DNA of 64,000 nucleotides from Tolypothrix sp. PCC 7910. GTDB taxonomy: Bacteria > Cyanobacteriota > Cyanobacteriia > Cyanobacteriales > Nostocaceae. The stretch covers positions 7,488,001-7,552,000 of the forward strand of contig NZ_CP050440.1 in NCBI RefSeq assembly GCF_011769525.1. Reading direction: 5' to 3'. Both the position numbers and the translations under genes were made by a program. Under the pieces are notes generated by a model. The model made no database searches. It saw nothing but the letters and a program-made list of their open reading frames with translations, and was not told the origin of the DNA. This document shows, one piece after another, positions 35,615 to 44,062 of this stretch. The stretch's first letter is position 1. Each line of letters begins with the position of its first letter.

Positions 35615-37696
35615 TTAAAAAGTTTTGCGTTCCTCCAGATTTGCTAATATCTCTGGACGAGTTCGCCAAACAGGACGCAGTTGCTTGCGTGCAAATAGCG
35701 TTAGCTGATCGCTAATGTGGGGTGAAGCTGGTTGAGTAGCGTTACCGTAACTGAGTAAAGCCATTGCTTTGACTGGCTGAGAAAACTCAATAGCTGCAAC
35801 ATAACTATCCCCAGCTACCGCTTGAAAGCGTTCATCTTTAGCGGGAGCAAAATTGAGGACACGGAATATACCTTGATCCCCATCACCACCATTGGCAGGT
35901 AAATCTAAGTTACCGCTACGCACGCGGAAAACTTCACCCCACGCTACATCTAGCTTGCCATAAGCTTTTTTAACTTTTGTGGCGGCTATTTGTAGTGCTT
36001 TTGCTGCACTTTCTGGATCTTTTAAACCATCAGGCGTGGTACGGGGAGATTTCTCGCTCCAAGGAATAGTAAAGATTTCGTCGTCAGGCATTTCTCGCCA
36101 CCAAAAGGAAAACAATACTGCACCACGACTATCAGCATCAGCATTGCGATCCCAAGCAGCCAAAATATTAGCAGCACGACGAGTTAATTCATTGGCTGAT
36201 TTTTGTGCGGTAGGAATTAAATCATCAAGGATACGTTCTGCAAGTTCCATTTTTGTAGAATGCTTATACTGAATCATTTCCGCAAAGGAAATTTTGTCAT
36301 CTTCAGCTAGCATCCTGGCAGAACGTTGAGCGCGGAAATACATTTCTCCTCGTGGAGCCATATAAGCAGGGTAATCATCAGCTTTGATAGCAGATGGAAA
36401 AGTAGTTGTCCAAGGTGGATCGTTGGCATTTTGCAACCAACCACTAGGAGGATCAATCACACGTGGTAAATCCTCGTATGGGTGCATTTTTGTCCATAAA
36501 GTTCTAGATGTATCACCAGGAATTAAGCCTTGCCAATATTGAAAGTCTCCTTGTTCCCGAACCGGTACCAAACCGTTGAATAGGTGCATGATATGCCCTT
36601 GTCGGTCTGCATACATGACGGTAAACATTGGCAGCTGCAAACGTTGTAATACTTTTTGGAATTGGTCGAGGTTCTGGGAAGCTGCCATATCCCACCATTG
36701 TTCCAACACCCCAGGACGATCTAAACCAACAACTCGTAGTGCCACAGCTTTACCCGCTTTTTCCTGCACTACTACACCGTGGACAGAACTTTTGACCAAG
36801 AAGGGTTGTTCAACGAGGGAGCCGTTTTTTTGTTTAACCTTTAACAAGAAGTTTTCTGTGGTAAAAGGACGGACTTTACCATCTAAAAGATAACCACCGT
36901 CAGCCAACTTCAATTCATATAGATCCCAACCATCATGGGTATTGACGGTATGAGTCCAGCCTAAATTATTGTTAAAGGCGATCGCTAAAACGGGAATCCC
37001 TACCAAGGCGGCTCCATAAGCATTCATCCCTGGAGCCGTTATTTGTGCTTCATACCAGACAAATAAATCTGACCATAACAAGTGAGGATTTGCCAGCAAC
37101 ATCGCCTTACCACTGGCAGAATGTTTCGGTGCGATCGCCCATCCATTAGAACCAGCTTGCGGTTGAGTTTGAGTATTATCTGCTACTTGCTCTTGGTTAA
37201 CAATAAAAGTAAAATACAGCACTCTTTGCAAGTGTGCTAATACATCCTCTGGCTTTACAGGTAATACTATTTCTACTTCATCATCAATTAAATTTGGATG
37301 TGCTTTTCCATAAGCATTGATCCCACTAGCAAAAGCATCTATATAACCACGAAAAGCTGGACTTTGTGCCTGATACCAAGAATTAGCACGATTGGGTACG
37401 CCCATCGTCATTACCCATTTATCAGACTCTAAATAATCTTCTCCCCAGTACTGGGCAGCTTTTCCCCTAGCTTGACCATAAAGGCGCAATAGCAAGTTAG
37501 CATGACTTTGCATCTGTGCCCAACCAAATGCCTGAAAAGCACTTTCAGTATCTTTACCATATATATGCGGTATACCATAGGTATCCCATAATATTTCTGT
37601 AGTTCTGGGTGCAGTTGCAAAACTGTTATTGCCCAAAACTACAATCAAAATTGCACTGAGGATAAAAGCTACAAATCTCAATGATTTTCTTTTCAT
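35615..37696 (-). CDS. Penicillin/acyl-homoserine-lactone acylase family (Ntn hydrolase)
   Basis: A 693-residue precursor with a signal peptide (about 1-28). The alpha part opens with ILWDTYGIPHIYGKD. The predicted self-cleavage site is G182-S183 in AGSNGWAIAP, leaving Ser183 as the N-terminal nucleophile of the beta chain. The family hydrolyses amide-linked acyl chains in the periplasm; a cyanobacterial relative in Anabaena (AiiC) degrades acyl-homoserine lactones. That activity is a reasonable expectation here, not proof. It lies downstream of ExbB/ExbD and upstream of the TolC-like protein on one strand. Confidence 0.88.
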   Translation of the reverse strand: MKRKSLRFVAFILSAILIVVLGNNSFATAPRTTEILWDTYGIPHIYGKDTESAFQAFGWAQMQSHANLLLRLYGQARGKAAQYWGEDYLESDKWVMTMGVPNRANSWYQAQSPAFRGYIDAFASGINAYGKAHPNLIDDEVEIVLPVKPEDVLAHLQRVLYFTFIVNQEQVADNTQTQPQAGSNGWAIAPKHSASGKAMLLANPHLLWSDLFVWYEAQITAPGMNAYGAALVGIPVLAIAFNNNLGWTHTVNTHDGWDLYELKLADGGYLLDGKVRPFTTENFLLKVKQKNGSLVEQPFLVKSSVHGVVVQEKAGKAVALRVVGLDRPGVLEQWWDMAASQNLDQFQKVLQRLQLPMFTVMYADRQGHIMHLFNGLVPVREQGDFQYWQGLIPGDTSRTLWTKMHPYEDLPRVIDPPSGWLQNANDPPWTTTFPSAIKADDYPAYMAPRGEMYFRAQRSARMLAEDDKISFAEMIQYKHSTKMELAERILDDLIPTAQKSANELTRRAANILAAWDRNADADSRGAVLFSFWWREMPDDEIFTIPWSEKSPRTTPDGLKDPESAAKALQIAATKVKKAYGKLDVAWGEVFRVRSGNLDLPANGGDGDQGIFRVLNFAPAKDERFQAVAGDSYVAAIEFSQPVKAMALLSYGNATQPASPHISDQLTLFARKQLRPVWRTRPEILANLEERKTF

Positions 37697-37767
37697 GGGG
37701 ATTGGGGACTGAGGAGATAAGAGAGATAAGGGGGGATGAGGAAGTAGAACAGAAATTCTCGATCCCC

Positions 37768-37802
37768 ATTACCAATTACCGATTACCAATTACCAATTAC
37801 CA
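37768..37802. repeat. STRR heptamer array ATTACCA x5
   Basis: Five tandem heptamers starting at 37768 (ATTACCA, ATTACCG, then ATTACCA three times) lie in the 122-bp gap between the exbD-like and acylase genes. A G-rich stretch at 37696-37735 (GGGGATTGGGGACTGAGGAG) adjoins it. It is a typical short tandem repeat array of heterocystous cyanobacteria. Confidence 0.8.
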
Positions 37803-37818
37803 AACTCCAAACCCCCAA

Positions 37819-38223
37819 CTAAGGCTTTTGAGTTGCAATAGCTAACCTTGCACCTTTAACCTGACGGACTTGATCCATAACTGTGACAATCTTGCCATGT
37901 TCAACTTTGCGATCGGCGTTAATGACAACAATAGTTTCTGGAGTAGAACCCACCAAAGCGCGTAGCTGTTCGGTTAACACATCAACTGTTGTCGGTTTTT
38001 TATTCAAGCTAATTTCGCCGTTGGATTCGACTGTCACTGTAATTTTGGTAGGGACTTGCGACTGTTGGGAGGTTGCAGCTTGAGGTAAATTGACGGGTAA
38101 TCCCTCTTGGCGTGTGAGAAAAAGGGTAGACATGATGAAAAATGTCAAAATAGCAAAGATGACATCAATCATCGGCACGATATTAATTTGTGCAGGTATA
38201 TCCGGCTCATCTTGTAGACGCAT
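37819..38223 (-). CDS. exbD: ExbD/TolR family biopolymer transport protein
   Basis: A 134-residue single-pass membrane protein. The ATG at 38223 (MRLQDEPDIPAQ) is preferred over the one at 38247 because GAGGAG precedes it by about 11 nt and lies inside the longer version. One membrane segment (about 13-37 of the short form) carries the family's functional Asp in NIVPMIDVIFAIL. The periplasmic domain ends AIATQKP. With ExbB it forms the proton channel that energises TonB or TolA. It overlaps the ExbB stop by 17 bp. Confidence 0.9.
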   Translation of the reverse strand: MRLQDEPDIPAQINIVPMIDVIFAILTFFIMSTLFLTRQEGLPVNLPQAATSQQSQVPTKITVTVESNGEISLNKKPTTVDVLTEQLRALVGSTPETIVVINADRKVEHGKIVTVMDQVRQVKGARLAIATQKP

Positions 38224-38863
38224 AGATCTTTTCTCCTCCTCTTTCATAACGACGGCGATACAACAGTTCTAATTGCCCGCCATATTCTTGAATCAAGCCA
38301 GTTTGACGTTGAGCCAATCCACGGAAAGAATTAGCAAAGAACAGGGTGAAAATTGCCACAATTAAGCCGGAAGCTGTGGAAACAAGCGCTTCACTAATCC
38401 CCGATGTCACACCTGCAGTTTTTGTCCCACCGACATCACCAAGATTGAGAGAAGCGAATGAAACAATCAAACCCAGTACTGTACCTAACAATCCAAATAG
38501 AGGTGAAAGTCCAATAATTGTGTCAAAAATCGTATTGAACCGTTTGATAATGGAAAGTTCGGCTTGTGCTTCACTTTCTAGCGCTAACCGAAACTCTTCT
38601 GGAGTGGGTTCTTCCAATTCCAACGCTGCCAGGAAAATTCGGGGAATCGGTAAATTTGCATTCTGACGGGACTTTTCAATGGCTCCCACCAGATTATCCA
38701 TCCGATAGAGATTAAGAATCTCTCGTACTACCTTGGCTTGGCGGGTATTGACTCGATACCAAAACCGCACACGCTCAACAATCAAAGCTACTGCCACAAC
38801 AGAGAACGCAAGCAGGGGCCACATTACCACGCCACCTGCGGCAAATAAGTTTTTTATCCCCAT
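38207..38863 (-). CDS. exbB: ExbB/TolQ (MotA-family) proton channel protein
   Basis: A 218-residue protein with three membrane segments (about 10-32, 115-140, 155-180) and the family core GLSPLFGLLGTVLGLIVSF. Together with ExbD it converts the proton gradient into mechanical work on TonB. It is the first gene of a minus-strand operon (exbB, exbD, acylase, TolC-like protein) and runs divergently from the TonB-like gene. The 306-bp gap upstream likely holds both promoters. I see no Fur box clear enough to name. Confidence 0.92.
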   Translation of the reverse strand: MGIKNLFAAGGVVMWPLLAFSVVAVALIVERVRFWYRVNTRQAKVVREILNLYRMDNLVGAIEKSRQNANLPIPRIFLAALELEEPTPEEFRLALESEAQAELSIIKRFNTIFDTIIGLSPLFGLLGTVLGLIVSFASLNLGDVGGTKTAGVTSGISEALVSTASGLIVAIFTLFFANSFRGLAQRQTGLIQEYGGQLELLYRRRYERGGEKIYASTR

Positions 38864-39169
38864 AAATCCTTTAGTTCAATTTCAATGGATATGCTGATAC
38901 CGTCAATTTCCAGTGGAGTTGAGATATACTCTCAACTGAGAATTATATATTACTGCAAGTAATTCTCAACTTTCTGTGAAAATATAATGACAGTAAATTA
39001 GTAAAATATTCAAGTAGCAATGATGCAATTGCTTTTATTTTATAGTTTTTAGGCAACTATCACTTGAAAAAGTTACGCAAAAGTAATGTCAGAATATTTT
39101 ATAGATATTGATTGACTTTTGCACCATGACACTCTAACCTTTTTAGTGAGAATAGATGGCAATACACTT

Positions 39170-40879
39170 ATGAGCTTCTCCGGCACTACTTTCGAGCAGC
39201 GCGAGAAAGAGACAAAGGCGCTTAAAGGTTTTCTGGTTTTGAGTCTAATAGGTTCCCTCAGCTTTCATGTAGCGGTACTTGCTTCTGGGATTGGTAATTA
39301 CTTCTCCAGAGTCTCCCCAGTTGAAGAGGAACCAATCGAGGTCGCAGTTATCGACACCCCAGAAGATAACAAGTTGGAGGCAGAACCAAAGCCGGAGCAG
39401 TCTCCCCAAAAACTTGAAGTCAAAGAAAAAACAGAGGTTTTGATAAGTTCAACTGTCAAACCAGAGAACCCGGTAAATCCAGTTCCACTCCCTGCCAAAG
39501 TGGAATTACCACCTCCGCAGCCTAAGCAACCTGTTGTATCAGAGCCACCTATCCAAAAATTGGTGGAAAATTTGCGAAAACCTATTGAGCCAGCGCAACC
39601 CTTAGCTAAACCGCTTGTGCCCAATAATCTCAGTAATTCTGGTAATTCCAGCAATAATTTACGCGATACTCTGCGAGGTATTAGAGACTCTAGTCGCAGT
39701 CAGTCGATTGCTACCAATAACGTCAGCGGTTCCACAACACCAGGAAATGGTGCGCCAGGTGGTGGTGGCGGCGGTGGTGGCGGCGGTGGTGGCGGCGGTG
39801 GTGGTACATCAGTTTTAACTGGTAACGGAATTGGCAGTATTGGCGGTTCGGGTACGGGTACTGGTACTGGTAACGGTTCTGGTGTTGGTAGCGGTACAGT
39901 TTCAGGTATTGGCAGCGGTAACGGCTCTGGTGTCGGTAGCGGTAACGGCTCGGGTATTGGTAGCGGTAGCGGTTCTGGTGTTGGTAGTGGTACAGGTTCA
40001 GGTATTGGCAGCGGTAACGGCTCTGGTGTCGGTAGCGGCAATAATGGAGGAGAACGAATAGCTACCACATCCACAACGCCAAAATTACCCAGTAGTGGTG
40101 ATGGTCGGGCAGCTTGTGAAGAATGTAATGTTAAATACTCCGAAAGAGCCAGGCGGCGTAAGACAGAAGGAAGAGTTGCTGTAGCTGTTGATACTGATGC
40201 TAATGGGAAAGTTACTAATGTCAGACTAATTGGTTCTAGTGGTGATAGAGACTTAGATGAAGAACATCTCCGCCAAGCTAGGAACTGGAAACTCAAGCCC
40301 TCTGAAAGTGGTAGACAAGGAGTGCAAATAGCTACAGAGTATGCAATACAAGGTTCCCGTCGCCACAACCAAGTCAGGAAGCAGCAGCAGGATCGAGAAG
40401 AACGTCAAAGACAACGGGAAATAGCAGCAGTTTCTTCAAATAACAACTCTGGTGGAGAAAGCCCAAGGCGCAGGCTGCGTATAGAAGCTGCGGTTTCTGA
40501 GGGTAACGATGTTTCTGTAACATCAACAAGACAGCGAGGTAGTGTAGAATCTGCATCCGAGCAAACCGCTACTAGCAGTAGGGAATCAAGAATTAACCGG
40601 AGATTACAGAGCACCAATACCGCAGAGGCAACACCAACAAGGGTAAGAAGTTCTGATGGAGAAAATTCTCTTGGTAATCGTCTGCGGCGCAGACAACGGG
40701 AGGTAACAGCTGATGTGAGAACATCAGGAGAAACACCACAACGCCTATTGAGAAGACGGCGACGGGCTGTGCAACCATCTTCGCAACCATCAGATAGTGC
40801 AAGTCGTTTGCGGAATGCTCTGCGTCGGAGCAGCGAGACTACTCCTGAGGCTATGCCTAGCCCAAATTCATCACAGTAG
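39170..40879 (+). CDS. TonB-like protein with Gly-rich repeats and an Arg-rich tail
   Basis: A 569-residue protein from the ATG at 39170 (MSFSGTTFEQREKE), preferred to an ATG 17 codons earlier. One membrane segment lies near 24-42. A Pro/Glu-rich rod, a poly-Gly run (DNA 39758-39804) and an octapeptide-like array GSGxGSGx (DNA about 39826-40046) follow. The TonB C-terminal domain (about 308-375) shows GRVAVAVDTDANGKVTNVRL and NWKLKPS. TonB normally ends there, but here about 185 further residues rich in Arg, Ser and Gln follow, a striking extension. It is divergent from exbB/exbD. Confidence 0.85.
   Translation: MSFSGTTFEQREKETKALKGFLVLSLIGSLSFHVAVLASGIGNYFSRVSPVEEEPIEVAVIDTPEDNKLEAEPKPEQSPQKLEVKEKTEVLISSTVKPENPVNPVPLPAKVELPPPQPKQPVVSEPPIQKLVENLRKPIEPAQPLAKPLVPNNLSNSGNSSNNLRDTLRGIRDSSRSQSIATNNVSGSTTPGNGAPGGGGGGGGGGGGGGGGTSVLTGNGIGSIGGSGTGTGTGNGSGVGSGTVSGIGSGNGSGVGSGNGSGIGSGSGSGVGSGTGSGIGSGNGSGVGSGNNGGERIATTSTTPKLPSSGDGRAACEECNVKYSERARRRKTEGRVAVAVDTDANGKVTNVRLIGSSGDRDLDEEHLRQARNWKLKPSESGRQGVQIATEYAIQGSRRHNQVRKQQQDREERQRQREIAAVSSNNNSGGESPRRRLRIEAAVSEGNDVSVTSTRQRGSVESASEQTATSSRESRINRRLQSTNTAEATPTRVRSSDGENSLGNRLRRRQREVTADVRTSGETPQRLLRRRRRAVQPSSQPSDSASRLRNALRRSSETTPEAMPSPNSSQ
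39758..40046 (+). repeat. Coding tandem repeats, poly-Gly and GSGxGSGx units
   Basis: GGTGGTGGC-type codons form a run of about sixteen glycines (39758-39804). A further array has a 24-bp period encoding GSGVGSGN, GSGIGSGS, GSGVGSGT and similar units (about 39826-40046). Slippage here would change the length of the TonB-like linker. Confidence 0.75.
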
Positions 40880-41157
40880 GGTGATTCAGAATCAAATGGA
40901 CAACTCAACTTAATTCACCTCATGTTGGCGATCAACTACAATTTGTTGCTCGTCAACAATTGTGTAATTTGGAGGAGTGCAAAGCATTTTAAATATCCTA
41001 ATTCTATGAGAAAAATGCTCAATTAAGATGTTGAACTTGCAAATGTCAGTAAGTCGCAAAGTTTTTTCCAAGATCTAGGGCGTGTCATTAAATAGGTGTC
41101 AATCTAATTTAGAATTGATAGCCGAGCGCGAGTTGAGTAATAAGGAGGAGTACTAAA

Positions 41158-41941
41158 ATGACGCGCCGCTATGCCTTGCGGGACGACCAGTAAGAACGCA
41201 TCAAAGATTTACTACCAGGGCGAAAAGAGACTGTCGGAGTGACGGCTAAAAATAATCGATTGTTTGTCGAAGCCATACTGTATCTTCCCCTTGCAGGTAT
41301 TCCGTGGCGAGACTTACCCGAACGGTTTGGGGATTTTCGAGTAGTTCATACCCGTTTCAGTCAATGGGCAAAGCGCGGAGTGTGACAACAGGTGTTTGAA
41401 GTGTTAGCAGAGGATGCAGACAACGAATATGCGATGATTGACTCGACCATTGTGCGTACCCACTTTTCCCAGTACCGGGGCAAAGGGGGGGATGCATCAA
41501 GCGAAGCCATCAGACGCAGCAAGGGTGGATTGAGTACTAAGATTCACGCCCTAGTTGATGCCTTAGGTAATCCTATCAGCTTTCACCTGACCCCTGGACA
41601 AGCATGTGACCTTGATGGAGCCGATGTCTTGCTCCACGAGTTGACTGCTGATACACTACTTGCTGACAAAGGATATGATGCTGATGAGCGCGTAATTGAG
41701 CAACTCGAACAACAAGGTAAAACACCAGTGATTCCGCCCAAGCGCAACCGTACTGTTAAGCGTGAGTATGACAAAGACTTATACAAAGCACGACAACGAA
41801 ACTGAAAATTTCTTTGCCAAACTTAAGCGATATCGAGCGATGCCTACGGCGGGCTACGCCTACGCAACACGTTACGATAAGCGAGCAAGGAACTTTCTGG
41901 GCGCAATTTATCTTGCTGCTGCCGTTATCTGGCTTAATTGA
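41158..41941 (+). pseudogene. IS5-family transposase, broken
   Basis: The gene starts at an ATG with a strong ribosome site (TAAGGAGGAG) and reads MTRRYALRDDQ, then TAA at 41191-41193 where family members have Trp. A second in-frame stop, TGA at 41383-41385, again replaces a Trp (RGV-stop-QQVFEVL). The DDE core continues (MIDSTIVRTH, LADKGYDAD). Near 41794 an extra A shifts the frame (expected ARHETENFF). A 21-bp small repeat is inserted in frame at 41842-41862. The last codons read AAVIWLN. It cannot make a functional protein. Confidence 0.9.
41842..41862 (+). repeat. 21-bp small dispersed repeat inserted in the transposase
   Basis: GCCTACGGCGGGCTACGCCT(A) splits a site that would otherwise read GCGATCGCAACACG, a HIP1 octamer inside the YRA-IATRYDKRA region. 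It adds seven codons without shifting frame. Its composition and palindromic style match the small dispersed repeats described in Nostoc-type genomes. Confidence 0.7.
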
Positions 41942-42032
41942 TGACACGCCCTAGCTACTGCTAGCTTAGGTCGGCGGAAATACAGTTATTAGCTAAAATG
42001 GCGAAAAATTTTTCAAAATAAGCATTCGTTTT

Positions 42033-42776
42033 CTACTCAAGTGGATGACGTACTTTTTTCTCCTTTCGCACAGAAAAGAATAGAACAATTGCTAGCAAGA
42101 TAAAGGCGATCGCTGATGCATATTCCCTGGGTAGTGAGAGACCACCATTTTTAATTGGCTTAGTCAAAAAATCTCCGAAAGTGGCTCCGAAGGGGCGTGT
42201 GAAGATGAACGCGAGCCAGAATAGGAGAATATCGCTCAACTTTGTCATGTAGTGAAGGGCGATAACAACACCAATGACGCTGGCTGTCACCAATGCGCCC
42301 TGAATATAGCTTAGTCCTAAGTTGCTGGTCAGAAAATCACCAAAAGCTGTGCCCAAACTGTTAGAGAACACCACAGCCAGCCAATAGGTTGTCTCTGCGT
42401 CTTTCCTAATGATGGGATAAACACTCAAGTCTCGATCTCGGTAGTACCAGATAGCAAGAACGCTTAACAGGCTAGCTACCAGAATCAGCGATCCTACTGC
42501 ATAGCCCAGCCCGAAAGATCGATCCATCAAGTCGGAAATTTCAGTTCCGGCTGTGGTTGTGGCAATAATCGCCACCCAATAAAGGGCTGGACGATATCTA
42601 TCTCCTTGAATTTGAAAAAATAAGAGAATAGCTAGGATGGCGAACGTTACAGCAAAAGCTATGTAATACCCCAGCCCAAGAGTCATTGAGATAAAGTCAC
42701 CTGCGGTCTCGCCGAGCGTCGTGGCGATAATCTTCATAATCCAGAAGTAAATTGTGACTTTTGCAACTTTATTCAT
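42033..42776 (-). CDS. COG4705-type membrane protein with four internal repeats (copy 1)
   Basis: A 247-residue integral membrane protein with about eight hydrophobic segments. Four internal repeats each contain G-x-x-x-[GS]-D: TTLGETAGDFISM, TTTAGTEISDLMD, NSLGTAFGDFLTS and RPFGATFGDFLTK. This is the signature of the uncharacterised COG4705 group. Members often sit with two-component systems and PepSY proteins, as here. Conserved Asp/Thr in the membrane hints at ion transport, but that is inference. It is 125 bp downstream of its paralogue and probably in one operon with it. Confidence 0.82.
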   Translation of the reverse strand: MNKVAKVTIYFWIMKIIATTLGETAGDFISMTLGLGYYIAFAVTFAILAILLFFQIQGDRYRPALYWVAIIATTTAGTEISDLMDRSFGLGYAVGSLILVASLLSVLAIWYYRDRDLSVYPIIRKDAETTYWLAVVFSNSLGTAFGDFLTSNLGLSYIQGALVTASVIGVVIALHYMTKLSDILLFWLAFIFTRPFGATFGDFLTKPIKNGGLSLPREYASAIAFILLAIVLFFSVRKEKKVRHPLE

Positions 42777-42901
42777 TTATGCTTCCCAAAAAATACTAAG
42801 TCATCATTGGCAGTAAGAAAATCTCTAAGCTATGTTGCATAGGCACTACAGCTTTAAAAGCTATTGAAGAGTGAAGAGATTAGTCAGGCGATCGCAAATT
42901 A

Positions 42902-43669
42902 TCAATCTTCTCGGTCAATCGCCACTAAGCCTGATTTCTTCCGCTTAAAGCTTAAGTAAATTACTAGGCTGATAATGATACAAAGAAAAAGCATACTGGT
43001 TCCCACCGTACCATAGCCAAAACCACCATTTTTAGTAGGTTGAGATAGTAAATCACCTACCGATGCTCCAAATGGACGAGTCAAGATGTAAGCTAACCAG
43101 AATGCCAAAACTGCATTCATCTTTAAGTAATAATAACCACTAGTTATGATTGCGATCGCCAATCCAAATACCAATGCTGATTGTGCATAACCTAATCCCG
43201 AAGCCTCTGCTAAGAGGTCTCCTGTTGAAGTACCTAAGGCAAATGTTAATAAAATAGCTATCCAATAAAAAATTTCTCTTTTAGCGGTGTAGATAGAGTG
43301 CATGGCTAATGTCTTTTCGCTGAAATACCAAAATGCAAAAACTGCCAATAATGCACAACTAAAAACTATGGTGGTTGTCACCAAACTCACGCCAAAATTA
43401 TCTACTAAGCTATCAGTAATTAATGTTCCAACGATACTTATTAAAACGACGACTAACCAATAACTTAGTGGAACATATCGCTTCAGCCTAAACTGATTTA
43501 AAAGTGCAATCAGTAATAAGCTGCTCATAATATATGATGTGATGCTTAAACCAAAGTTGAGCGTTATTGATAAATAATCAGCCGCAGTTTCGCCTACTGT
43601 GGTTGCTAGAATCTTAATAATCCAGAAGTAAATTGTCACCTCTGGAACTCTATTTAAAATCTTCCTCAT
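42902..43669 (-). CDS. COG4705-type membrane protein with four internal repeats (copy 2)
   Basis: A 255-residue paralogue of the previous protein, sharing VTIYFWIIKILATTVGETAA at its start and the final repeat TRPFGASVGDLLSQPTKNGG. The four repeats are again visible (TVGETAADYLS, IVGTLITDSLV, ALGTSTGDLLAE, PFGASVGDLLS). The upstream gap contains a 21-bp operator in this gene's orientation (43861-43881) that matches one in front of the divergent PepSY gene. The two copies probably arose by tandem duplication. Confidence 0.83.
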   Translation of the reverse strand: MRKILNRVPEVTIYFWIIKILATTVGETAADYLSITLNFGLSITSYIMSSLLLIALLNQFRLKRYVPLSYWLVVVLISIVGTLITDSLVDNFGVSLVTTTIVFSCALLAVFAFWYFSEKTLAMHSIYTAKREIFYWIAILLTFALGTSTGDLLAEASGLGYAQSALVFGLAIAIITSGYYYLKMNAVLAFWLAYILTRPFGASVGDLLSQPTKNGGFGYGTVGTSMLFLCIIISLVIYLSFKRKKSGLVAIDRED

Positions 43670-43860
43670 GATATTTGTTATCCTTGATTTTCGGTAGAAA
43701 TGAAATTAGAGAATACGCGATAAACCTATTTTTGTAGCCTAAATTTAGCGTCGTTAATCACAAATCTCCTGCTATTTATCCCAAATTGGTCACATAACTA
43801 CTGATTCTGCAATTTTTTCATAATTTGAATTATGTGCAGAATGATTAGACTTTACACAGC

Positions 43861-43881
43861 AAAAGTCAAGAAAAAGTCAAG
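43861..43881 (-). promoter_or_regulatory. Operator-like direct repeat, minus orientation
   Basis: Read on the minus strand this 21-mer is CTTGACTTTTTCTTGACTTT plus a final T: two CTTGAC hexamers 11 bp apart, one helical turn, as expected for OmpR/PhoB-type response regulators. It differs at only one position from the site at 43993-44013 on the other strand. It faces the COG4705 pair, and its TTGACT may double as a -35 element with TAATCA 16 bp downstream. Confidence 0.72.
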
Positions 43882-43992
43882 ATTTGATTTTTAATGACGT
43901 TTATGTCTTATAAATAGACTTACAAAAGCTAAAATTTCTAATTCAAAGTGAATTATGCTATTTAATCTTTAATCTACAAAATTAAATTTAAT

Positions 43993-44013
43993 CTTGACTT
44001 TTTCTGGACTTTT
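43993..44013 (+). promoter_or_regulatory. Operator-like direct repeat, plus orientation
   Basis: CTTGACTTTTTCTGGACTTT plus a final T; the hexamers CTTGAC and CTGGAC are 11 bp apart. It lies 50 bp before the PepSY start codon. It is 20/21 identical to the inverted copy at 43861-43881, so both divergent promoters probably answer to the same regulator, most simply the OmpR-type protein at 46498. Confidence 0.72.
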
Positions 44014-44062
44014 ATTACCTATTGTGAAAATACAAACCCAGAATTAGAGAGATTCTACAAGT

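Larger units (their letters stand above)
41078..41951 (+). mobile_element. IS5-family insertion sequence, inactive
   Basis: An 874-bp element with terminal inverted repeats: left GGGCGTGTCATTAA from 41078, and the right end as its inverse, ending GACACGCCC at 41951. Both ends are flanked by TA (41076-41077 and 41952-41953), fitting a 2-bp target duplication of the IS427-like group. It carries one disrupted transposase gene. Confidence 0.88.

Noticed and set aside
37696-37802. Possible CRISPR-like array from the regular ATTACCA repeats
   Set aside because: Units are 7 bp and contiguous with no spacers, so it is a tandem heptamer array.
39700-40368. 222-codon minus-strand frame rich in Pro and Leu
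   Set aside because: It is the mirror of the Gly-rich coding repeats of the TonB-like gene; the PLPTPEP pattern is a by-product.
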